From an uncultured Paracoccaceae bacterium (GTDB taxonomy: Bacteria > Pseudomonadota > Alphaproteobacteria > Rhodobacterales > Rhodobacteraceae): DNA of 64,000 nt. The number at the start of each line of letters is the position of its first letter. The first letter of the stretch is position 1. This document shows, piece by piece, positions 36,884-45,857 of the stretch. The stretch is taken from positions 248,001-312,000 of the forward strand of contig CANMDF010000003.1 of the NCBI GenBank assembly GCA_947496605.1, given 5' to 3'. A program made the position numbers and the translations under genes. The notes beneath the pieces were generated by a model that saw only the letters and a program-made list of their open reading frames with translations, had not been told where the DNA came from and did no database searches.

Positions 36884-37078
36884 ATGAACTATCGGGCTTT
36901 CATCTTACCCGCCATCCTGTTGACCGTTGCGGGCCAATTGCTTCGGGCTGCGAATGAAAATTATGAACTCATTCGTGATGACTATGGGATCGGTTGGGTC
37001 TTGGGAATGGCGGGGCTAGCACTCTTGTTTCTTTTGATTGCACTCAAGCTTTTCACAAAGGCTTTTAAGTCGAAATAG
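36884..37078 (+). CDS. Small two-helix membrane protein
   Basis: The 64-residue product has two hydrophobic segments (LPAILLTVAGQLL and WVLGMAGLALLFLLIALKLF) and a basic end KAFKSK. A GGAG stretch precedes ATG 36884. It is the only plus-strand gene between rplB and rplW. No family recognised. Confidence 0.55.
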   Translation: MNYRAFILPAILLTVAGQLLRAANENYELIRDDYGIGWVLGMAGLALLFLLIALKLFTKAFKSK

Positions 37079-37153
37079 AACAAGACAAACCATTGCCGAA
37101 GATCGGCCAGTCAACACATCATCCATGCTGTCGGCGCACAATAACATCCCAAC

Positions 37154-37182
37154 AAAAAGGCCCCCGGTTCGCACCGAGGGCC
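37154..37182 (-). terminator. Terminator after rplW
   Basis: GGCCCTCGGTGCGAACCGGGGGCC on the minus strand forms a 10-bp stem with a short loop, followed by TTTTTG. It clearly ends the rpsJ-rplC-rplD-rplW unit. Confidence 0.88.
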
Positions 37183-37207
37183 TTCCTAGTTCGTCCGACG
37201 TCAGTCT

Positions 37208-37504
37208 TTACAGACCAGTGGATACGTCGATTGTGTTGCCTTCTTCCAGCGTCACATAGGCTTTCTTCACGTCTTTACGTGTACCCAATGACCCGCGGAA
37301 GCGCTTCACTTTACCTTTGGTGATGGATGTGTTGACCGCTTTGACCTTCACACCAAAGAGGCTTTCAACAGCTTCTTTGATCATTGGCTTGTTTGCGTCG
37401 ATCGCAACTTCAAAAACAACAGCATTGGCTTCAGAAGCCATTGTTGCTTTCTCTGTGATGATCGGCTTGCGGATCACATCGTAATGTTCTGCTTTAGCGT
37501 TCAT
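37208..37504 (-). CDS. rplW: 50S ribosomal protein L23 (uL23)
   Basis: Docking site for trigger factor and SRP at the tunnel exit. The 98-residue product has [20 protein letters not shown] and the core [20 protein letters not shown]. Its start overlaps the rplD stop by four bases. It ends the S10 front unit; rplB does not follow directly, unlike in most bacteria. Confidence 0.97.
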   Translation of the reverse strand: MNAKAEHYDVIRKPIITEKATMASEANAVVFEVAIDANKPMIKEAVESLFGVKVKAVNTSITKGKVKRFRGSLGTRKDVKKAYVTLEEGNTIDVSTGL

Positions 37505-38121
37505 GACAAACGAGCCTCCAGAGCTTCGACACCTGCTTTGGTCAAGACAAGTGTGTCTGACTTCAAGATGTCGTACACGTTCGCGCCTTGGCTTGGGAGA
37601 ACGTTGATTGTTGTGATGTTCGCCGAGGCACGCATGAAGTCAGCGTTGACCTCTGCACCGTCGATGATCAGCGCGCGCTTCCAGCCCAATGAACCGACCA
37701 TTTTGGCCAGCGCAGAAGTCTTGCTGTCTTTGACGTTGATATCATCGACAATCACCAGCTCACCTGCTGCAACTTTTGCAGACAAAGCGTGCTTAAGACC
37801 AAGCTTGCGGAACTTCTTAGGAAGATCATGCGCGTGGCTACGGGGTGTTGGACCCTTGTAGATACCACCGGAACGGAAGATCGGTGCACCACGAGAGCCG
37901 TGACGTGCGCCACCTGTGCCCTTTTGGCGATAGATCTTCTTGGTGGAATAGCTCACTTCGGAACGACCCAGCACATCGTGTGTACCTGCCATTGCCTTGT
38001 TACGCTGCCAGCGAACGACGCGGTGCAAGATGTCCTTGCGCGGCTCAAGACCGAAGATTTCGTCGTTCAATTCGACGGAACCAGCTTTCTTGCCGTCCAG
38101 TTTGATTGCATCAGCCTTCAT
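37501..38121 (-). CDS. rplD: 50S ribosomal protein L4 (uL4)
   Basis: Tunnel protein that in E. coli represses its own operon. The 206-residue product has [20 protein letters not shown], the extended loop [20 protein letters not shown] and [15 protein letters not shown]. It shares one base with rplC. Confidence 0.98.
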   Translation of the reverse strand: MKADAIKLDGKKAGSVELNDEIFGLEPRKDILHRVVRWQRNKAMAGTHDVLGRSEVSYSTKKIYRQKGTGGARHGSRGAPIFRSGGIYKGPTPRSHAHDLPKKFRKLGLKHALSAKVAAGELVIVDDINVKDSKTSALAKMVGSLGWKRALIIDGAEVNADFMRASANITTINVLPSQGANVYDILKSDTLVLTKAGVEALEARLS

Positions 38122-38972
38122 TATTTATCACCTTCTTCTGGCGCGGCATCATCTGCCGAGGCTTCAGTTGTGGCGTCTGCTTCAGCAGCTTCCAGTGCGG
38201 CCTGTTCTGCTTCGGCTGCGGCCTTTGCGGCGGCTTCCTCTTCAGCGGCGGCAGCGGCGGCGGCTTCTTCAGCAAGACGCTCTGCTTCTTCGGCCATGGA
38301 TTTCAGACCAGCAGGGTAGATCACGTTCTCAGGTGTCGGCTTTTTGACCGCATCCTTGATTGTGACCCAACCACCTTTGGAGCCGGGAACAGCGCCTTTG
38401 ACCATGATGACACCACGGTCAGCATCTGTCTTGACGACTTGCAGGTTCTGCGTTGTGACTTTCGCCGCACCCATGTGACCGGCCATCTTCTTACCTTTGA
38501 AGACTTTACCCGGATCCTGACACTGACCAGTGGAACCGTGCGAACGGTGTGAAATCGAAACACCGTGTGTCGCGCGCAAACCACCAAAGTTGTGGCGCTT
38601 CATAGCACCAGCAAAACCTTTACCAATCGATGTGCCACACACGTCAACGTATTGGCCTTCGAAGTAGTGGTTCGCTGTGATGGTTTCGCCCACGTTGATC
38701 ATGTTCTCTGGGGCAACGCGGAACTCAGCGACCTTGCGCTTGGGTTCTACTTTGGCAGCAGCAAAGTGGCCGCGCATCGCTTTGGATGTGCGCTTGGCTT
38801 TGGCATTGCCTGCACCCAGCTGAACAGCTGTGTAGCCGTTTGTGTCAGCAGTACGCTGGGCCACAACCTGCAGGTTTTCGAGGGAAAGAACGGTCACAGG
38901 GATCTGCTTGCCGTCTTCCATGAAAAGCCGGGTCATGCCGACTTTCTTTGCGATAAGTCCTGTACGGAGCAT
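38121..38972 (-). CDS. rplC: 50S ribosomal protein L3 (uL3) with a long C-terminal Ala/Glu tail
   Basis: Early assembly protein near the peptidyl-transferase centre. The 283-residue product starts [20 protein letters not shown] and has [20 protein letters not shown], with the glutamine methylated by PrmB in other bacteria. After the normal core (about 225 residues) follows a roughly 55-residue tail of Ala, Glu and Asp beginning [11 protein letters not shown] and ending APEEGDK. E. coli L3 has 209 residues. The tail looks like an acidic helix. Confidence 0.96.
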   Translation of the reverse strand: MLRTGLIAKKVGMTRLFMEDGKQIPVTVLSLENLQVVAQRTADTNGYTAVQLGAGNAKAKRTSKAMRGHFAAAKVEPKRKVAEFRVAPENMINVGETITANHYFEGQYVDVCGTSIGKGFAGAMKRHNFGGLRATHGVSISHRSHGSTGQCQDPGKVFKGKKMAGHMGAAKVTTQNLQVVKTDADRGVIMVKGAVPGSKGGWVTIKDAVKKPTPENVIYPAGLKSMAEEAERLAEEAAAAAAAEEEAAAKAAAEAEQAALEAAEADATTEASADDAAPEEGDK

Positions 38973-38984
38973 CTATACTACCCC

Positions 38985-39296
38985 TTATACAGAAATCTGA
39001 ACGTCAACACCGGCAGCCAGGTCGAGCTTCATCAGCGCGTCTACTGTTTGTGGTGTTGGGTCGATGATGTCGAGCAGACGCTTGTGCGTACGGATCTCGA
39101 ACTGATCGCGGGATTTCTTGTCAACGTGGGGGCCACGCAGAACGGTGAACTTTTCGATTTTGTTTGGAAGTGGGATCGGTCCACGCACGCTTGCGCCTGT
39201 GCGCTTTGCTGTGCTGACGATTTCCTGTGTGCTTGCATCAAGCACCCGGAAATCAAACGCCTTAAGGCGAATACGGATGTTTTGGCTGGCTGCCAT
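38985..39296 (-). CDS. rpsJ: 30S ribosomal protein S10 (uS10)
   Basis: Small-subunit head protein and NusE antitermination factor. The 103-residue product has [40 protein letters not shown] and the C-terminal VDVQISV. ATG 39296 gives the usual length; codons upstream to 39389 are noncoding leader. First gene of the S10 front unit. Confidence 0.97.
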   Translation of the reverse strand: MAASQNIRIRLKAFDFRVLDASTQEIVSTAKRTGASVRGPIPLPNKIEKFTVLRGPHVDKKSRDQFEIRTHKRLLDIIDPTPQTVDALMKLDLAAGVDVQISV

Positions 39297-39417
39297 GTCA
39301 TCACCCTTTATGTAGGGTCTTAACGGATTGGACGATAGAGGCTCATCCCCTACCCTCGTCGCGTCTTTGGTCCAACGTATAAAGGGCACGCACGGCGTCC
39401 CCTTGTTGGATTTGGGT

Positions 39418-39446
39418 GCTATAGGGGGAGTCGGAGGGTGTGTAAA
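39418..39446 (-). promoter_or_regulatory. Promoter candidate of the rpsJ unit
   Basis: On the minus strand: TTTACA, 17-bp spacer ending in five C, TATAGC. The leader to rpsJ would be about 115 bases and has pairing arms TTGGAC / GTCCAA, which might form an autoregulatory structure. Confidence 0.72.
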
Positions 39447-39489
39447 GGGGGATTAGAAAGCCATTGAGCCGTTAGCATGATTTATGCAG

Positions 39490-40434
39490 CTAGCTACTCG
39501 AAGGTATAATCGGCTCATCAGGCGAGTGTGGTCCAGGAACATGGCCTGATGGCACCACGGTGGAAGCCCCCAGCACATGCTTTTCCTGATCATCGAAGAA
39601 AATGTGTGCGCCCATTGCCTCTAGAATCGGAGACTTTTGATTTGGCCCGACAAAATGGGCCTCATCTGCCGGAGTTCCCCAGACTCTCAGAGTTTGAATG
39701 ACACGTTCGTGCGCCGGCGCGTTTCTTGCAGTAACAATTCCAATGCGGACTTTGCTAACTCCGGGACTGACGATGTGTACCTCACGTAGCTCCGACAATT
39801 TCTTGATGAACTTCCCAAATGGTCCCTGTGCCATCGGATTTTGCGCATTCTCAGTTTCGTGGTCTAGAAAGGCTTGGAGGCCCTTTTCTTTGTAGATCAT
39901 GTCAGAAGCTTCGCTGAAAACCACTGCATCACCATCGAAAGCGAATCTCACTTCGTTCTTAACACTGCCGTCCTTTTCGAAAGCGGCCAGTCCAACAAGG
40001 CGCGCAGCTGCCGTCCCAGCACTGACTGCTGCTTGAACATCTGAAGTCTCATTCGAGAGGAACAAATCAATATTCCATGCTGGAACAAAGGGAGCCAGTG
40101 ACCGCCCACTGGTAAAACTACCGAGTTTCACATTGAGGCCAAATTCTTTGATTGAGTTAAACGCCCGCAGCGATAAATCAGGTGAATTGCGCGATAGCAC
40201 TACAACCTCGACTACAGGCCTTTCGTCCGGTTCGTTCAACTTGAGAAGCCGTTCTACAACCGCGTAACCTGAACCCTTCGCCAATACATCGTTTTCTCGT
40301 GCAAGTTGCAGCTTCACGTACGCTTCAACACCTTCGTCTTCAAATACTCGATGCTCTTCTTCCAAGTCAAAAAGAGCACGGGTGGAAATACCTATTCTCA
40401 ATGGACGATCTTTAAGTCGGTCTTCAGCGCTCAA
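39490..40434 (-). CDS. 5'-nucleotidase (cytosolic NT5C1-like family)
   Basis: The 314-residue protein matches the bacterial 5'-nucleotidase family PF06189: RIGISTRALFDLEEEHRVFE, VVEVVVLSRNSPDLSLRAFN, DLFLSNETSDVQAAVSAG, FDGDAVVFSEASD and GAHIFFDDQEKHV. It dephosphorylates nucleoside monophosphates in characterised relatives. The start is TTG 40434, with an AAGGAG site eight bases upstream. It lies between tuf and rpsJ with the same orientation, but a tuf terminator and the rpsJ promoter separate it from both. Confidence 0.87.
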   Translation of the reverse strand: MSAEDRLKDRPLRIGISTRALFDLEEEHRVFEDEGVEAYVKLQLARENDVLAKGSGYAVVERLLKLNEPDERPVVEVVVLSRNSPDLSLRAFNSIKEFGLNVKLGSFTSGRSLAPFVPAWNIDLFLSNETSDVQAAVSAGTAAARLVGLAAFEKDGSVKNEVRFAFDGDAVVFSEASDMIYKEKGLQAFLDHETENAQNPMAQGPFGKFIKKLSELREVHIVSPGVSKVRIGIVTARNAPAHERVIQTLRVWGTPADEAHFVGPNQKSPILEAMGAHIFFDDQEKHVLGASTVVPSGHVPGPHSPDEPIIPSSS

Positions 40435-40529
40435 TATCGGACTCCTTATTCTTCAGGTGGACAACCACCGAAACAAGCATAACAACCACCGGTAGAAAAC
40501 TCCATAACCTCCTTGATCTTCGCAAACGC

Positions 40530-40558
40530 AAAAGGCCGCCCCCTATGGAGCGGCCTTT
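40530..40558 (-). terminator. Terminator after tuf
   Basis: AAAGGCCGCTCC / GGGGCGGCCTTTT on the minus strand forms a long stem about 50 bases beyond the tuf stop. It closes the str operon. Confidence 0.85.
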
Positions 40559-40574
40559 CGTGTGTTTGGTATCT

Positions 40575-40604
40575 CGTAGGTGTCGGGGCGAGCCCCGACC
40601 TACG
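40575..40604. repeat. Short GC-rich palindrome, copy g
   Basis: CGTAGGTGTCGGGG-CG-AGCCCCGACCTACG, directly after the tuf stop; nearly full arms. Best consensus member of the family. Confidence 0.85.
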
Positions 40605-40606
40605 GT

Positions 40607-41782
40607 TTACTCGACGATCTTGGACACAACACCCGCACCCACGGTGCGGCCGCCTTCGCGGATCGCGAACCGCAGGCCGTCTTCCATCGCGATGGGTGCG
40701 ATCAGCTCGACGTTGAACTTCAGGTTGTCGCCCGGCATCACCATTTCTGTGCCCGCTGGCAGCTCAACTGTGCCTGTCACGTCAGTAGTCCGGAAGTAGA
40801 ACTGTGGACGGTAGTTGGCAAAGAATGGTGTGTGACGGCCACCCTCTTCCTTGGTCAGGATATAGGCTTCTGCCTCGAACTTTGTGTGTGGCTTCACGGA
40901 ACCTGGCTTACACAGGATCTGACCACGCTCAACGCCTTCGCGGTCAACACCGCGCAGCAGGGCACCAATGTTGTCGCCAGCTTCACCACTGTCCAGCAGC
41001 TTGCGGAACATTTCAACACCAGTACATGTGGTCTTGGATGTGTCGCGGATACCAACGATTTCGATCTCGTCGCCCACGTTGATCACGCCACGCTCAACAC
41101 GGCCCGTTACAACAGTACCGCGGCCAGAGATCGAGAACACGTCCTCGATTGGCATCAGGAACGGCAGGTCAACCGCACGTGCAGGTGTCGGGATGTACTC
41201 ATCCACAGCAGCCATCAGAGCAACGATTGAATCTTTGCCGATGTTGTCGTCACGCTCTTCCATAGCGGCCAGCGCAGAACCAGGCACAACAGGAATGTCG
41301 TCGCCAGGGTACTCATAAGAGGACAGCAGCTCGCGGATTTCCATCTCAACCAGCTCAAGCAGCTCGTCGTCGTCAACCTGATCCACTTTGTTCATGTAAA
41401 CGACCATGTACGGGATACCAACCTGACGGCCCAACAGGATGTGCTCGCGTGTCTGTGGCATTGGGCCGTCAGCTGCGTTCACAACAAGGATCGCGCCGTC
41501 CATCTGAGCGGCACCAGTGATCATGTTCTTGACGTAGTCTGCGTGGCCCGGGCAGTCGACGTGCGCGTAGTGACGTGCTTCTGTCTCATACTCAACGTGG
41601 GCTGTGGAAATGGTGATACCACGTGCTTTTTCTTCGGGCGCACCGTCGATCTGGTCATACGCCTGGAAGTCACCAAAGTACTTGGTGATCGCAGCTGTCA
41701 ATGTGGTCTTGCCGTGGTCAACGTGGCCGATTGTGCCAATGTTTACGTGCGGCTTATTACGTTCAAACTTTGCCTTTGCCAT
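40607..41782 (-). CDS. tuf: Elongation factor Tu
   Basis: Delivers aminoacyl-tRNA to the ribosome. The 391-residue protein has G1 [10 protein letters not shown]3 DCPGHADY and G4 NKVD, then [20 protein letters not shown] and the C-terminal [14 protein letters not shown]. Last gene of the str unit; 90 bases after fusA with two palindromes in between. A second tuf copy is common in this group but is not in the window. Confidence 0.98.
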   Translation of the reverse strand: MAKAKFERNKPHVNIGTIGHVDHGKTTLTAAITKYFGDFQAYDQIDGAPEEKARGITISTAHVEYETEARHYAHVDCPGHADYVKNMITGAAQMDGAILVVNAADGPMPQTREHILLGRQVGIPYMVVYMNKVDQVDDDELLELVEMEIRELLSSYEYPGDDIPVVPGSALAAMEERDDNIGKDSIVALMAAVDEYIPTPARAVDLPFLMPIEDVFSISGRGTVVTGRVERGVINVGDEIEIVGIRDTSKTTCTGVEMFRKLLDSGEAGDNIGALLRGVDREGVERGQILCKPGSVKPHTKFEAEAYILTKEEGGRHTPFFANYRPQFYFRTTDVTGTVELPAGTEMVMPGDNLKFNVELIAPIAMEDGLRFAIREGGRTVGAGVVSKIVE

Positions 41783-41807
41783 GGTGTGGCTCCTTAACTT
41801 TGTGTTT

Positions 41808-41870
41808 GGGCGGCGGGGTAGACCCCGCCCTACGGGTGTGGTGGTAGGGCGGGGTTATCCCCGCCGCACC
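41808..41870. repeat. Short GC-rich palindromes, double copy h
   Basis: Two facing units fill the fusA-tuf spacer: GGGCGGCGGGGTAGACCCCGCCC plus TACGGG, and TAGGGCGGGG-TTAT-CCCCGCCGC. The arms resemble the dispersed family but with GGGCGGGG in place of GTCGGGG. Confidence 0.65.
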
Positions 41871-41872
41871 GC

Positions 41873-43990
41873 TTATGCGTATTTCGCTTGGATCTCTTCA
41901 GAGATGTTGCTTGGCACCGGCTCATAGTGGTCAAACTGCATCGTAAACTGCGCACGGCCAGACGACATGGAGCGCAATGTGTTGATGTAGCCAAACATGT
42001 TCGCCAACGGCACCATTGCGTCGATTGCAATGGCGTTACCGCGTGTGTCCTGACCCTGAACCTGACCCCGACGTGATGTCAGGTCACCGATGATGCCACC
42101 CGTGTATTCTTCAGGTGTGATCACTTCCACCTTCATGATGGGCTCAAGCAGTTTCGCGCCAGCTTTGCGCATGCCTTCACGCATACACATACGCGCCGCG
42201 ATCTCAAACGCCATGATGGACGAGTCAACATCGTGGAACTTACCGTCGATCAAAGCCACCTTAAAGTCGATCACAGGGAAGCCAGCCAATGGGCCGTTAT
42301 CCATGACAGACAGGATGCCTTTTTCAACACCGGGGATGTATTCCTTTGGAACAGCACCACCAACGATGCGGCTTTCAAACGAATAACCTTCGCCCGGCTC
42401 CGTCGGAGAGATGATCATCTTCACTTCGCCGAACTGACCAGAACCACCAGATTGCTTCTTGTGGGTGTAGGTATGCTCAACTTCGTGGCCGATGGTCTCA
42501 CGATACGCAACCTGTGGCGCACCAATGTTCGCTTCGACTTTGAACTCGCGCTTCATGCGGTCGACCAGAATGTCGAGGTGCAATTCGCCCATGCCCTTCA
42601 TGATGGTCTGACCTGATTCCAGATCAGTTTCCACGCGGAAGGATGGATCCTCAGCGGACAGACGTTGCAGCGCAAGGCCCATCTTTTCCTGGTCACCCTT
42701 TGTCTTCGGCTCAACAGCGATCTCGATCACAGGATCAGGGAACGTCATTGTTTCAAGAACCACAGGCTCAGCAACAGAACACAATGTGTCCCCTGTTGTT
42801 GTGTCTTTCAGGCCGCCCAGCGCGATGATGTCGCCAGAAAATGCTTCCGAGATTTCATCACGGTCGTTGGAGTGCATGATCATCATGCGGCCAACACGTT
42901 CTTTCTTGCCTTTGGTGGAGTTCAGGAACGTATCGCCCTTTTCCAGCTTACCAGAGTAGATCCGTGTGAATGTCAGCGAGCCAACAAACGGGTCGTTCCA
43001 GATTTTAAACGCCAGCGCGGAGAACGCCATGTCATCGTCCGCACGGCGGGCAATGTCACGGACTTCGTCTTCGTCGCCAGGCTTAAAGCCCATGTAGTCA
43101 ACCACGTCGAGCGGGCTTGGCAGATAGTCAACAACAGCGTTCAACAGGGGCTGAACACCTTTGTTCTTAAATGCTGAACCACCCAGAACTGGAACGAATG
43201 CCATGCTCAGCGTTGCTTTACGGATCATTTCGCGCAGCTTTGGCACATCAGGCTCATTGCCTTCCAGATATGCCTCCATTGCGTCGTCGTCCTGCTCAAC
43301 AGCACCTTCGATCAGCTTCTCACGCCATTCAGCTGCAGTTGCCTGCAAGCTCTCACGGATTGGAGCTTTGATCCAAGACGCGCCAAGGTCTTCACCCTGC
43401 CACAGCCATTCTTCCATGGTGACGAGATCAACCAAGCCTTCCAGCTCAGTTTCCGCACCAATTGGGAATGCGATTGGCAATGCGCGTGCGCCTGTGCGGT
43501 CTTCGACCATTTCAACACATTTGAAGAAGTCAGCGCCGATTTTGTCCATCTTGTTGACGAAAACCATACGCGGAACTTTGTAGCGGTCAGCCTGACGCCA
43601 AACAGTTTCTGTCTGCGGCTCGACACCAGCGTTGGCGTCAAGAACACAAACCGCACCGTCAAGCACGGCCAAAGAACGCTCAACTTCGATTGTAAAGTCA
43701 ACGTGGCCGGGTGTGTCGATGATGTTCAGGCGGTGCTTTGGGCTGTCAGGCGTTTCACCGTCTTCTGTGCGTTCCCAGAAAGTGGTTGTCGCAGCAGACG
43801 TGATTGTAATGCCGCGCTCTTGCTCTTGCTCCATGTGGTCCATGGTCGCCGCGCCATCGTGCACTTCGCCGATGTTATGCTCTTTACCTGTATAGTACAG
43901 GATACGTTCGGAACATGTAGTCTTACCGGCGTCAATGTGCGCCATGATGCCGAAGTTACGGTATAGATCGAGGGGGTACTCGCGTGCCAT
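41873..43990 (-). CDS. fusA: Elongation factor G
   Basis: Translocation GTPase. The 705-residue protein has G1 AHIDAGKTT, switch [11 protein letters not shown]4 [10 protein letters not shown], then [10 protein letters not shown], a domain-IV loop [20 protein letters not shown] and the C-terminal [20 protein letters not shown]. Full length. Third gene of the str unit, 15 bases after rpsG. Confidence 0.98.
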   Translation of the reverse strand: MAREYPLDLYRNFGIMAHIDAGKTTCSERILYYTGKEHNIGEVHDGAATMDHMEQEQERGITITSAATTTFWERTEDGETPDSPKHRLNIIDTPGHVDFTIEVERSLAVLDGAVCVLDANAGVEPQTETVWRQADRYKVPRMVFVNKMDKIGADFFKCVEMVEDRTGARALPIAFPIGAETELEGLVDLVTMEEWLWQGEDLGASWIKAPIRESLQATAAEWREKLIEGAVEQDDDAMEAYLEGNEPDVPKLREMIRKATLSMAFVPVLGGSAFKNKGVQPLLNAVVDYLPSPLDVVDYMGFKPGDEDEVRDIARRADDDMAFSALAFKIWNDPFVGSLTFTRIYSGKLEKGDTFLNSTKGKKERVGRMMIMHSNDRDEISEAFSGDIIALGGLKDTTTGDTLCSVAEPVVLETMTFPDPVIEIAVEPKTKGDQEKMGLALQRLSAEDPSFRVETDLESGQTIMKGMGELHLDILVDRMKREFKVEANIGAPQVAYRETIGHEVEHTYTHKKQSGGSGQFGEVKMIISPTEPGEGYSFESRIVGGAVPKEYIPGVEKGILSVMDNGPLAGFPVIDFKVALIDGKFHDVDSSIMAFEIAARMCMREGMRKAGAKLLEPIMKVEVITPEEYTGGIIGDLTSRRGQVQGQDTRGNAIAIDAMVPLANMFGYINTLRSMSSGRAQFTMQFDHYEPVPSNISEEIQAKYA

Positions 43991-44005
43991 CTTGATACTT
44001 TCCTA

Positions 44006-44476
44006 TTACCAGCGGTAGTGGCTGAACGCTTTGTTCGCGTCGGCCATCTTATGGGTGTCTTCACGCTTTTTGACGGCTGTGCCGCGGCCGTTAACCGCAT
44101 CCATTAGCTCGCCTGCAAGGCGCTCTTCCATTGTGTTCTCATTGCGCTTTTTGGCAGCAGCGATCAACCAACGGATGGCCAATGCTTCGCGGCGCTCTGG
44201 GCGCACTTCGACAGGCACCTGATATGTCGCACCACCGACGCGGCGCGAACGCACCTCGACAGAAGGTTTGATGTTATCAAGGCACTCGTGGAAGACCTCA
44301 ACCGGGGACTTTTTGAGTTTATCTTCAACGCGATCAAAGGCGTTGTAGACGATACGTTCTGCGACGGCTTTCTTTCCGTCAATCATGAGGTTGTTCATGA
44401 ACTTTGTCAGAACCAGATCACCAAACTTTGCGTCTGGCAGGACTTCGCGTTTTTCAGCGGCGTGACGACGTGACAT
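44006..44476 (-). CDS. rpsG: 30S ribosomal protein S7 (uS7)
   Basis: Head assembly protein; represses str genes in E. coli. The 156-residue product starts [20 protein letters not shown] and has [20 protein letters not shown] and [20 protein letters not shown]. Twelve bases after rpsL. Confidence 0.98.
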   Translation of the reverse strand: MSRRHAAEKREVLPDAKFGDLVLTKFMNNLMIDGKKAVAERIVYNAFDRVEDKLKKSPVEVFHECLDNIKPSVEVRSRRVGGATYQVPVEVRPERREALAIRWLIAAAKKRNENTMEERLAGELMDAVNGRGTAVKKREDTHKMADANKAFSHYRW

Positions 44477-44488
44477 CTAATCTTTTCC

Positions 44489-44860
44489 TTACTTAGGACG
44501 CTTCGCGCCGTACTTCGAACGACGTTGCTTACGGTCTTTGACACCTTGTGTATCAAGCACACCGCGCAGGATGTGGTAACGCACACCTGGAAGGTCTTTT
44601 ACACGGCCGCCACGGATCAGAACCACTGAGTGTTCCTGAAGGTTGTGGCTTTCACCTGGGATGTAGGAAATGACCTCAAAACCGTTTGTCAGGCGCACTT
44701 TGGCAACCTTACGCATGGCCGAGTTCGGCTTTTTAGGTGTCGTTGTATAAACGCGCGTACAGACGCCGCGTTTTTGTGGGCAGCCTTCCATATGCTGCGA
44801 CTTCGACTTTGTGACTTTTGGCTGGCGCGGTTTGCGGATCAGCTGCTGAATCGTTGGCAT
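44489..44860 (-). CDS. rpsL: 30S ribosomal protein S12 (uS12)
   Basis: Decoding-site protein. The 123-residue product starts [20 protein letters not shown]. It has [18 protein letters not shown] and [15 protein letters not shown]; both lysines associated with streptomycin resistance mutations are wild type. ATG 44860 is the family start; upstream codons to 44938 are leader. First gene of the str unit. Confidence 0.98.
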   Translation of the reverse strand: MPTIQQLIRKPRQPKVTKSKSQHMEGCPQKRGVCTRVYTTTPKKPNSAMRKVAKVRLTNGFEVISYIPGESHNLQEHSVVLIRGGRVKDLPGVRYHILRGVLDTQGVKDRKQRRSKYGAKRPK

Positions 44861-44912
44861 CGTTTGATGTTCCCATCTATTCACATTTTGCGTCCGGCAA
44901 ACGCGAGGTTTC

Positions 44913-44937
44913 AAAAATGCTTTCACTTCGGAAAGCA
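44913..44937 (-). promoter_or_regulatory. Terminator-like hairpin in the rpsL leader
   Basis: On the minus strand, TGCTTTC-CGAAGT-GAAAGCA followed by TTTTTGAAA, about 53 bases before the rpsL start. Upstream in the leader, CGAACC / GGTTCG (44953-44973) and GTTCC / GGAAC can form other stems. The arrangement resembles an attenuator. Confidence 0.5.
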
Positions 44938-45077
44938 CAAAAATTCCGCAGTCGAACCCTTACCGGAGGTTCGGTGCGGTGAGTTCCAGAGGAACAAAGC
45001 GATAGGTGCTCGGTTCTTGGCCACTACGTGGTATGATATCGGGACGACGAAGGCACACCTTCAGCCCGGATGAGCGG

Positions 45078-45106
45078 CGTATAGGGCGAGTCCTTGGACC
45101 TGTCAA
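45078..45106 (-). promoter_or_regulatory. Promoter of the str unit (rpsL-rpsG-fusA-tuf)
   Basis: On the minus strand: perfect TTGACA, 17-bp spacer ending CCC, TATACG, then GC-rich CCGC. The best promoter match in the window, facing rpsL. Confidence 0.82.
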
Positions 45107-45285
45107 CAGTGGCAGGAAGGCCAATAAGCGCTCTGTGGCAACCACACCAATCCACCCAGCCACAGGCTCGATAACAATCGCCGATATCCAATAACACACG
45201 GGCTTTATTGCTTAGCAAATCTCCCATGCTCCATCTGTGATCCCAAGGCGTACTTGACGCGCCACCCCTCATGATGGAGTTCCCC

Positions 45286-45855
45286 ATGACCCGTGTTACA
45301 CTCGGCTTTCTTGGCCTCGCAGTCTTATCCGCCTGCGCCACACCAAATGAACCAACAGTCAACAGATCAGACATTGACCGCGCTTTTGACGAAGCCAACG
45401 AAATCAGTGCCCTTCCCCTCACCAGCACAAACAACCTGCCCACAGGCGCGGTCACCTACAAAGGCCAGCTCGGCGCGGATATCAGTGGCGATCAGAAAGG
45501 CAGTATTCTTGGCGATATGACGATGCGCATTGATTTTGCGGATAACGACATCGATGGCCGCGTCTCGAACATCAACCTGATCGATCCTGACGGCGACCCC
45601 AACCAACGTATCGACGGGACACTGCAGATCAGTGGATCTGAGACCAGTGGGCGCATTGATGCCATCGCCTCGGGCGATATCACCGCCATTGATAAAGAAG
45701 GCTTTGTCGCTGACAGCGAAATGCGGCTCACGCTCGATGGTGACGTCTATGATGACTTTGCAAAAGGTGACGCCATCTTTGGATCGGCAGAAGGTGCGGC
45801 CGAGGGTGACCTGAATCTAGATGTGGACGGCGTTTTCTTTGGTGTTGCCGAATAA
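45286..45855 (+). CDS. Lipoprotein, transferrin-binding-protein-like beta-barrel
   Basis: The 189-residue product has a lipoprotein signal peptide (MTRVTLGFLGLAVLSAC, with the lipobox Cys at residue 17) and a Gly/Asp-rich beta domain. The repeats VTYKGQLGADISGDQKG, GDMTMRIDFADNDIDGRVSN and FGSAEGAAEGDLNLDVDGVF recall the C-terminal barrel of TbpB-like surface lipoproteins. A GGAG site precedes ATG 45286; the ATGs at 45271 and 45274 are less likely. It converges with the DMT gene, two bases apart. Confidence 0.72.
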   Translation: MTRVTLGFLGLAVLSACATPNEPTVNRSDIDRAFDEANEISALPLTSTNNLPTGAVTYKGQLGADISGDQKGSILGDMTMRIDFADNDIDGRVSNINLIDPDGDPNQRIDGTLQISGSETSGRIDAIASGDITAIDKEGFVADSEMRLTLDGDVYDDFAKGDAIFGSAEGAAEGDLNLDVDGVFFGVAE

Positions 45856-45857
45856 AG

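Larger units (their letters stand above)
44861..45285. other. Intergenic leader and promoter region upstream of rpsL
   Basis: These 425 bases hold the str promoter at 45078-45106, a structured rpsL leader of about 210 bases and, at the right end, the start region of the plus-strand lipoprotein gene. I see no extra gene. Confidence 0.7.
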
